A DNA stretch of 64,000 nt from Reyranella sp. (lineage in GTDB: Bacteria; Pseudomonadota; Alphaproteobacteria; Reyranellales; Reyranellaceae). The first letter of the stretch is position 1; the number at the start of each line of letters is the position of its first letter. The notes under the pieces are model-generated. The model was not told where the DNA came from. It searched no databases and saw only the letters and a list, made by a program, of their open reading frames with translations. The stretch lies in the NCBI RefSeq assembly GCF_030651995.1, contig NZ_JAUSBN010000009.1, positions 1 through 64,000 of the forward strand, given 5' to 3'. The position numbers and the translations under genes are program-made. Below are positions 58,773 to 64,000 of the stretch, in pieces.

Positions 58773-59591
58773 CTACTCGGCGGCGCGCAGCAGCGGCGCA
58801 GCGCGGGCCGTCATGCGGGCGCGGCAGGCCGCCGCGAACGCGTCGAACAGCTTCATCGAGATCGGGTTTTCGAGTGCCTTGTATTCGGGGTGCCATTGCA
58901 GCGCCAGAACGAAGCCGGGCGCGTCGGGCACGCTCAGCGCCTCGACCTGTCCGTCCTCGCAGCAGGTCGCCTCGAGTCGCGCCCGCGGCGACAGCTTGTC
59001 GACGCCCTGTGCATGCAGCGAGTTCACCCTCACGCGACGCTCGCCCAGCAGGTGCTGCAACAGGCCGCCCTCGGCGATGTCGATGTCGTGGGCGGGCGCA
59101 TAGTTCACGTCCATGTCGGGCGACTTGGGCGAACGGTGATCGCGCCGGCCCTCGACCTCGTGCACGTGCTGGTGCAGCGAGCCGCCCAGCGCGACATTGA
59201 CCTCCTGCAGACCGCGGCAGATCGCGAACAGCGGCACGCCGCGGTCGATCGTGTGCCGGATCAGCGGCAGGGTGGTGGAGTCGCGCGCGCGGTCGTGCAG
59301 CGTGCCGTCGCGGCTCTCCCTGCCATAGTGATGCGGCTCGACGTTGGACGGGCTGCCGGTCAGCAGAACGCCGTCGAGACTGTCGAGCAGGCGATCCATC
59401 GCCTCGAGGAAGCCTGGCTCGTCATCGCCGAACTCGGGACCGATGGCGGGGATCAGGACCGGCAGGCCACCGACGGCGCGAAGCGCCGCCTGGACATATT
59501 TCTCGCCGACCGTGTGATGCCAGCCGCCTCGACCATTTTCCTTGAGACAGGCGGAAACACCGATCAGGGGGCGTGAAGAGGAGCGAGTCAT
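58773..59591 (-). CDS. Gamma-glutamyl-gamma-aminobutyrate hydrolase family protein
   Basis: A class I glutamine amidotransferase-like hydrolase of 272 residues, similar to PuuD. It shows LLTGSPSNVEPHHYG, the nucleophile cysteine in LFAICRGLQEVNVALGGSLHQ, and the His/Glu pair in ALQWHPEYKA. PuuD releases GABA from gamma-glutamyl-GABA in putrescine breakdown. Here it is paired with a gentisate dioxygenase, so a related gamma-glutamyl amide may be the substrate. The start at 59591 is the usual Met before the LIGVSACL strand. Confidence 0.88.
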   Translation of the reverse strand: MTRSSSRPLIGVSACLKENGRGGWHHTVGEKYVQAALRAVGGLPVLIPAIGPEFGDDEPGFLEAMDRLLDSLDGVLLTGSPSNVEPHHYGRESRDGTLHDRARDSTTLPLIRHTIDRGVPLFAICRGLQEVNVALGGSLHQHVHEVEGRRDHRSPKSPDMDVNYAPAHDIDIAEGGLLQHLLGERRVRVNSLHAQGVDKLSPRARLEATCCEDGQVEALSVPDAPGFVLALQWHPEYKALENPISMKLFDAFAAACRARMTARAAPLLRAAE

Positions 59592-59755
59592 GGGCTGCCG
59601 GAGCGTGCAAATAGTGAGAAATTCATTCTCGCCGTTGCCCCGTCTCTTGGCAATTGCCCGGCGCCCGCTCCTGCCCCCAGCTTGTGCAGTGCTGCCCTGC
59701 ATGGTACCGCCGCGCCGCAGCAAAACGTTTGTCCAAGACGATTGGAAAGAGCGCC

Positions 59756-60277
59756 ATGACGACCACCCCTCCGCCGTCCGCCCCGCCCTCCGGCCAGACC
59801 GCCCAGGCGGGCCCCGCCGCGCCGCTCACCCTGCACGGCCAGTACATCAAGGATCTGAGCTTCGAGAATCCGCGCGCGCCGCAGAGCCTGATCGAGCAGA
59901 CGCAGCCGCAGCTCACCCTGAACGTGCAGGTGGCCAACCGCCAGTTCGACACCAAGACCTTCGAAGTGTCGCTCACGATCGAGGCCTCCGCGCATACGCC
60001 GGAGAAAGAGCCCCTGTTCATGCTCGAACTGGTCTATGCCGGCACCGTGACCCTGGGCGACCTGCCGCCAGAAGCCTTCGGCCCGATGCTGTTCATCGAG
60101 ACGCCGCGCCTGCTCTTCCCGTTCGCCCGCGCCATCGTGGCCAACGCCACGCGCGAGGCCGGCTTCCCGCCGCTCAACATCGCGCCGGTCGATTTCGTGG
60201 CCCTCTTCCGCCAGCAGCTCGAGGCCAATGGCGGCCAGATGCCGGGCGTCCCCGCCGGCCCGGTCGGCCACGCCTGA
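59756..60277 (+). CDS. secB: Protein-export chaperone SecB
   Basis: A 173-residue SecB that keeps preproteins unfolded and delivers them to SecA. A proline/threonine-rich 25-residue N-tail is followed by the conserved core HGQYIKDLSFENPRAPQSL, FDTKTFEVSLTIEASA, LELVYAGTVTLGDLP and PRLLFPFARAIVANATREAGFPPLNIAPVDFVALF. The ATG at 59756 follows GGAAAGAG. It converges on dnaQ with a one-base gap, as in many Alphaproteobacteria. Confidence 0.97.
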   Translation: MTTTPPPSAPPSGQTAQAGPAAPLTLHGQYIKDLSFENPRAPQSLIEQTQPQLTLNVQVANRQFDTKTFEVSLTIEASAHTPEKEPLFMLELVYAGTVTLGDLPPEAFGPMLFIETPRLLFPFARAIVANATREAGFPPLNIAPVDFVALFRQQLEANGGQMPGVPAGPVGHA

Positions 60278-60278
60278 G

Positions 60279-60965
60279 CTAGGCCGCGTCGGCCTTCAGC
60301 CAGAGCGGGTCGCTGATCCTGTTCAGGAACTCCGCATGCGCGGCGAGCTCGGCAGGGCTTGCCGCGTGCGGACGGGCCGGCCGGATGGGCCGGCTCTGGT
60401 CGACGAGGCCTTCGAGGCCCGCCGCCACCATCTCCGGGGCCAGTCCCAGATCGCGCTGCCGGCCGCCGCTCAGCTCCAGATAGACTTCCGCCAGCAGCTC
60501 CGAATCGAGCAGTGCGCCGTGCTTGGTGCGCTTGGTGTTGTCGATGCCGAAGCGGTCGCACAGGGCATCGAGGCTGGCGCGCTGGCCGGGAAACTTGCGC
60601 CGCGACAGCGAAACGGTGTCGACATAGTCGTTCGCGATCCTGGGCTTGCCGGCACGGGCAAGCTCGGCGTTGAGGAAGCCCAGGTCGAACTGCGCATTGT
60701 GGATGACGAGCTGGGCTTCGCCCAGGAACGCCAGCAGTTCGTCGGCCCTGTCGGCGAACAGGGGTTTGTCGGCCAGGAATTCGTCGGTGAGGCCGTGCAC
60801 TTCCTGGGCGCCGGCCGGCATCGGCATCTCGGGATTGAGGTAGAGCTGCAACGAGCGGCCGGTGGCCACCAGGTTGACCAGCTCGATGCAGCCGATCTCG
60901 ACCACGCGATGGCCGGCGAGAGGATCGAGGCCCGTGGTCTCGGTATCGAGGACGACTTCACGCAT
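60279..60965 (-). CDS. dnaQ: DNA polymerase III epsilon subunit (3'-5' proofreading exonuclease)
   Basis: A 228-residue DEDDh exonuclease. It begins MREVVLDTETTGLDP (metal residues Asp and Glu), continues NAQFDLGFLNAEL (third Asp), and has the HGALLDSELLAEVYLEL segment with the catalytic histidine and last aspartate. The C-terminal tail would bind the alpha subunit. The start at 60965 excludes an upstream extension that overlaps coaE out of frame. It lies 25 nt after coaE. Confidence 0.96.
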   Translation of the reverse strand: MREVVLDTETTGLDPLAGHRVVEIGCIELVNLVATGRSLQLYLNPEMPMPAGAQEVHGLTDEFLADKPLFADRADELLAFLGEAQLVIHNAQFDLGFLNAELARAGKPRIANDYVDTVSLSRRKFPGQRASLDALCDRFGIDNTKRTKHGALLDSELLAEVYLELSGGRQRDLGLAPEMVAAGLEGLVDQSRPIRPARPHAASPAELAAHAEFLNRISDPLWLKADAA

Positions 60966-60990
60966 CCCGATCTTGTAGCCCGATGCGCGC

Positions 60991-61653
60991 CTACTTGCGA
61001 CGCGCGCGCGCGAGCCGGGCTGTGAATTTCTCCCGCCACGGATTGGGCGGCCAGAACTGCCCGGGCAGCCCACGCAATTCGGCGACGGCCCTGCCAAGTG
61101 CCGCGCGGGTCGGCGCCAGGCCCATACCGGTCGGGATGACGATGCTGGCCTTGCGGCGCTTCAGCGAGTCCGGCGCCTGCTGACGCAGGATGCCCTCGAA
61201 CTTTTCCGTCGTCATGCCGGGCCGGGCCAGCACGCGGCGGCGCTGCAGGAAGGCCGGGGCGCTGACGACCAGCGTGGCATCGACGCGGCGCTCGCCCATG
61301 CCCTCGAACAGCAGCGGGATGTCGAGCACGACCAGCTTCTCGCCCGCAAGGGCGGCCCGCCGCAGGAAGGCGCGCTGCTTGTGGCCGACCAGCGGATGAA
61401 CGATCGCCTCGAGGCGCCGCAGAGCCTCCTTGTTGCCGAAGACGCGGGCGCCCAGCGCCTGACGGTCGAGTACCCCCGCCTTCACGACGCCGGGAAACGC
61501 CGCCTCGATACCGGGCAGCGCCGCACCGCCCGGCGCCTGAAGGGCGTGGACGGCGGCATCGGCGTCGTACACGGGCACGCCCATCTCCCGCAGCATCTTC
61601 GCTGCGGTCGACTTGCCCATGCCGATCGAACCGGTCAGTCCGACGATGACCAT
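60991..61653 (-). CDS. coaE: Dephospho-CoA kinase
   Basis: A 220-residue CoaE that makes CoA from dephospho-CoA. The P-loop is [12 protein letters not shown] near the N-terminus, followed by [29 protein letters not shown] and [37 protein letters not shown], all family motifs. The last 25 residues are a basic tail. The coaE-dnaQ-secB arrangement is the alphaproteobacterial norm; aroE, usually upstream of coaE, is replaced here by an oxidoreductase. Confidence 0.95.
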   Translation of the reverse strand: MVIVGLTGSIGMGKSTAAKMLREMGVPVYDADAAVHALQAPGGAALPGIEAAFPGVVKAGVLDRQALGARVFGNKEALRRLEAIVHPLVGHKQRAFLRRAALAGEKLVVLDIPLLFEGMGERRVDATLVVSAPAFLQRRRVLARPGMTTEKFEGILRQQAPDSLKRRKASIVIPTGMGLAPTRAALGRAVAELRGLPGQFWPPNPWREKFTARLARARRK

Positions 61654-61688
61654 CTAGGGGACCATCTACGGCAACGCGTCGCGCAAGA

Positions 61689-62666
61689 TCAGGGAACCAG
61701 AACGGTCTGGCCCGTGGTCTTGCGGCCCTCAAGGTCGATATGCGCCTGGGCGGCTTCGGCCAGCGGATAGTGCTGGTCGATGGAGATCTTCACCTTGCCG
61801 CTCTTCACCATCTTGAACAGCGAGCGGGCGCTGGCCTCGAGATCGGCGCGCGTGGCGGTGTAGGCGGCGAGGCTGGGGCGCGTGACGTAGAGCGAGCCCT
61901 TGGCGTTCAGGATGCCGATCGGCACCGGCGCGACGGCGCCCGAGGCATTGCCGAACGACACCATCAGGCCGCGCGGCTGCAGGCAGTCGAGCGAGGCCGC
62001 CCAGGTGTCCTTGCCGACGCCGTCGAACACCACGGGGACGCCCTTGTTCTTGGTGATCTTCTTCACCTCGGCCACGATGTCCTGCTTCGTGTAGTCGATC
62101 ACCCACTTGTAGCCGTTCTTCTTGGCGAGAGCGGCCTTCTCGGGCGACGAGGTCGTGCCGATCACCTTGTAGCCGCGCGCCTTCGCCCACTGGCCGAACA
62201 GCAGCCCGACACCGCCGGCGGCGGCGTGGAACAGGATCGTGTCGCCCTTCTTCAGCCACGCCTTGGCGGTCCGGTCGACGAGATACTCGGTCGTCATGCC
62301 CTTGAGCATGATCGCAGCGGCCTGCTCGTCGCTCACGCCCGCCGGTACCTTCACGAGCTGGTCGACGCCCATCAGGCGCTCCTGGCAGTAGGCGCCCAGC
62401 ACGCCGCAATAGGCGACGCGGTCGCCCTTCTTGAAGCCCTTCACCCGGGGGCCGATCTCGACGATCACGCCTGCAGCCTCGCGGCCGACCGCGTTGGGCA
62501 GCGGCGTCTGGTAGAGGCCGGAGCGGGTGTAGACGTCGATGAAGTTCAGGCCGATGGCCGTGTGACGCAGCTTCACCTGGCCGGGACCGGGCTTGCCGAC
62601 CTCGACGTCTTCGAGCTGCATCTTCTCCGGGCCGCCGTTCTCGTGAATCAGGATGGACTTGGACAT
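61689..62666 (-). CDS. Quinone oxidoreductase (zinc-free MDR family)
   Basis: A 325-residue medium-chain dehydrogenase/reductase like E. coli QorA. It shows GLNFIDVYTRSGLYQTPLPNAVGREAAGVI, KGMTTEYLVDRTAKAWLKKGDTILFHAAAGGVGLLFGQWAKARGYKVIGT, and DGVGKDTWAASLDCLQPRGLMVSFGNASG. No structural zinc cysteines are seen. NADPH-linked one-electron quinone reduction is the usual activity. Located 35 nt upstream of coaE on the same strand. Confidence 0.92.
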   Translation of the reverse strand: MSKSILIHENGGPEKMQLEDVEVGKPGPGQVKLRHTAIGLNFIDVYTRSGLYQTPLPNAVGREAAGVIVEIGPRVKGFKKGDRVAYCGVLGAYCQERLMGVDQLVKVPAGVSDEQAAAIMLKGMTTEYLVDRTAKAWLKKGDTILFHAAAGGVGLLFGQWAKARGYKVIGTTSSPEKAALAKKNGYKWVIDYTKQDIVAEVKKITKNKGVPVVFDGVGKDTWAASLDCLQPRGLMVSFGNASGAVAPVPIGILNAKGSLYVTRPSLAAYTATRADLEASARSLFKMVKSGKVKISIDQHYPLAEAAQAHIDLEGRKTTGQTVLVP

Positions 62667-62780
62667 TTAATAATTCTCCCCTTGCCGCGGCGGCCGAGGA
62701 ACGCCTTCCGCTTGCGAACGTCGAGTATAGTGACCAGCTTTTCATGCGCCAGCCCGGCGCGGCCTTCGACAGGAGAGTTT

Positions 62781-63920
62781 ATGCTCAGGAAGGTTTTTCT
62801 CGGACGTCGCCGCCTCCTGACCGCGAGCGCCGCCGCGGCAGTGGCCGCCCCCGCCATCGTGCGCGCCCAGCAGGTCCTGCGCAGCAGCAAGGGCTCCTAC
62901 AGCCTGAGGATGCTGACGCTCGATCTCGAACAGCCATGGGGCATGGCCTTCCTGCCCGACGGCCGCCTGCTGATCACGGAGCGGCCGGGCCGGCTGCGGA
63001 TCTTCGCCAACGGCCGGCTCGAACGGGCGCCGGTGGGCGGCCTGCCGAAGGTCTATGCGCGCGGGCAGGGCGGGCTGCTCGACGTCTGCCTGCATCCCGA
63101 TTTCGCGCGAAACGCCCGGCTCTATCTCACCTACTCCGGCGAGGGCGAGGGCGGCGCCGCGACGGTGCTGGCGCGGGCCGAGTTCCGCAACAACGCCCTG
63201 GTTGGCGTGCAGCGGATCTTCGAGGCCCTGCCTCGCACGTCCGGGGGTCTGCATTTTGGCTCGCGCGTCGTTTTCGACCGGGCGGGCCTGCTCTACGTGA
63301 CCTGCGGCGAGCGCTACCAGATGCAGCGCGCGCAGAACCTCGCCGATCTCGGCGGCAAGGTCGTGCGGCTGCGCGACGACGGCACCGTCCCGCCCGACAA
63401 TCCCTTCGTCGGCCGCGAGGGCGCGCGGCCCGAGATCTTCACCTATGGCCATCGCAACCCGCAGGGCATGGCGATGCATCCCGTCACCGGCCGCATCTGG
63501 CTGGTCGAGCACGGGCCGCGCGGCGGCGACGAGCTCAACCTGCTGAAGGCCGGCGCCAACTACGGCTGGCCGCGGGCCACCCACGGCATCGACTACAGCG
63601 GCTCGACGATCAGCCCGAGCAAGAGCCTGCCCGGGATGGAAGACCCGGTGCGCGTCTGGGTGCCGTCCATCTCGCCGAGCGGGCTCGCCTTCTACACCGG
63701 GGACCGATTCCCCGGCTGGAAGGGCTCGGTCTTCACCGGCGCCCTCTCCGACAACGCCCTGATCCGCATCGAGCTCGACGGCGACCGCTATGTCGGGGAA
63801 GAGCGGTTGCTCGTCGACCTGCTTCCCTATATCCGCGACGTTCGTCAGGGCCCCGACGGCCTCCTCTACATCGTCACCCACACCGACAGTGGGGGACTCT
63901 ATCGCCTGGAGCCCGCGTAA
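62781..63920 (+). CDS. PQQ-dependent sugar dehydrogenase-like exported protein
   Basis: A 379-residue glucose/sorbosone dehydrogenase-type beta-propeller. A Tat-like signal (RRRLLTASAAAAVAAPAIVRAQ) implies folded export to the periplasm. Family text includes PWGMAFLPDGRLLITERPGRLRI, GGLLDVCLHPDFARN, GGLHFGSRVVFDRAGLLYVTCGER, YGHRNPQGMAMHP and EHGPRGGDELNLLKAGANYGWP. Similar proteins (YliI/Asd) bind PQQ and oxidise aldoses. The start at 62781 follows AGGAGAG. Divergent from the quinone oxidoreductase gene; a TATAGT box stands near 62724. Confidence 0.9.
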   Translation: MLRKVFLGRRRLLTASAAAAVAAPAIVRAQQVLRSSKGSYSLRMLTLDLEQPWGMAFLPDGRLLITERPGRLRIFANGRLERAPVGGLPKVYARGQGGLLDVCLHPDFARNARLYLTYSGEGEGGAATVLARAEFRNNALVGVQRIFEALPRTSGGLHFGSRVVFDRAGLLYVTCGERYQMQRAQNLADLGGKVVRLRDDGTVPPDNPFVGREGARPEIFTYGHRNPQGMAMHPVTGRIWLVEHGPRGGDELNLLKAGANYGWPRATHGIDYSGSTISPSKSLPGMEDPVRVWVPSISPSGLAFYTGDRFPGWKGSVFTGALSDNALIRIELDGDRYVGEERLLVDLLPYIRDVRQGPDGLLYIVTHTDSGGLYRLEPA

Positions 63921-63925
63921 CGGCC

Positions 63926-64000
63926 ATGCTGATCCTCGCCTCCGCCAGCGTTTCGCGTCGCCAGATGCTGCAGAATGCCGGCCTCGATTTCACGATCGAG
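63926..64000 (+). CDS. maf: Maf family nucleotide pyrophosphatase (partial)
   Basis: The first 25 codons, MLILASASVSRRQMLQNAGLDFTIE, carry the Maf N-terminal signature (I/L)LASAS(P/V)xR(R/K). Maf proteins hydrolyse non-canonical nucleoside triphosphates. It begins five bases after the sugar-dehydrogenase stop codon and runs off the window end. In relatives maf-aroE-coaE-dnaQ form one unit; here maf points away from coaE. Confidence 0.85.
   Translation, partial: MLILASASVSRRQMLQNAGLDFTIE

Overview
The window is about 64 kb of GC-rich, densely packed bacterial chromosome. Gene content points to an alphaproteobacterium: ubiE-ubiB-coaBC-dut and coaE-dnaQ-secB blocks in the class-typical order, a 2866-residue cyclic beta-1,2-glucan synthase, an intracellular PHB depolymerase, and an ECF42-type sigma factor. 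A Reyranella-like or related soil/water genus is my guess, not something the sequence proves. I saw no tRNA, rRNA, complete transposase, prophage or CRISPR array.

Region 1-3.3 kb (minus strand): a short-chain-dehydrogenase-fold protein carrying both signature motifs of halohydrin dehalogenases, followed by two dipeptide-type ABC permeases and a family 5 solute-binding protein cut by the window edge. Region 3.3-10.6 kb (plus): ubiquinone genes ubiE and ubiB, a TauE/SafE permease, coaBC, dut, an Rrf2 regulator, a carboxymuconolactone-decarboxylase-fold protein, a GNAT acetyltransferase and a beta-hydroxyacid dehydrogenase. Then come rho with its own promoter and a terminator-like hairpin, and a convergent NAD-dependent epimerase.

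Region 13.2-22 kb: a cysteine-free 1021-residue RTX-type repeat protein; a gene remnant resembling part of a STAND/NACHT NTPase; DNA polymerase IV; a two-component system; an alpha/beta hydrolase; a TPR-like exported protein. Region 22-33 kb is mostly metabolic: aconitase, a DinB-fold protein, a VOC-hydrolase fusion, nitroreductase, acetyl-CoA synthetase, amidase, flavin reductase, an NDH-2-like oxidoreductase and an SCO protein.

Region 33-40 kb: PHB depolymerase with a nearly leaderless promoter, an MscS channel relic, a metallophosphoesterase, and an ECF42 module (YCII/DGPF protein, sigma factor, VOC protein) in which two genes share an identical promoter pattern (TGTCGG-N17-CGTCCTC). RecQ and two small proteins follow. 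Region 40-49 kb is the giant cyclic glucan synthase.

Region 49-59.6 kb: an operon of a beta-propeller protein, an MBL hydrolase and an atypical SDR, divergent from an alpha-methylacyl-CoA racemase; membrane and lipoprotein genes; a membrane-anchored hydrolase divergent from a membrane LytTR regulator; and a gentisate dioxygenase operon. Region 59.7-64 kb: secB, dnaQ, coaE, a quinone oxidoreductase, an exported sugar-dehydrogenase-like protein and the start of maf. The conserved housekeeping blocks usually lie near dnaA/oriC in this class, so the window may be origin-proximal. This is inference.
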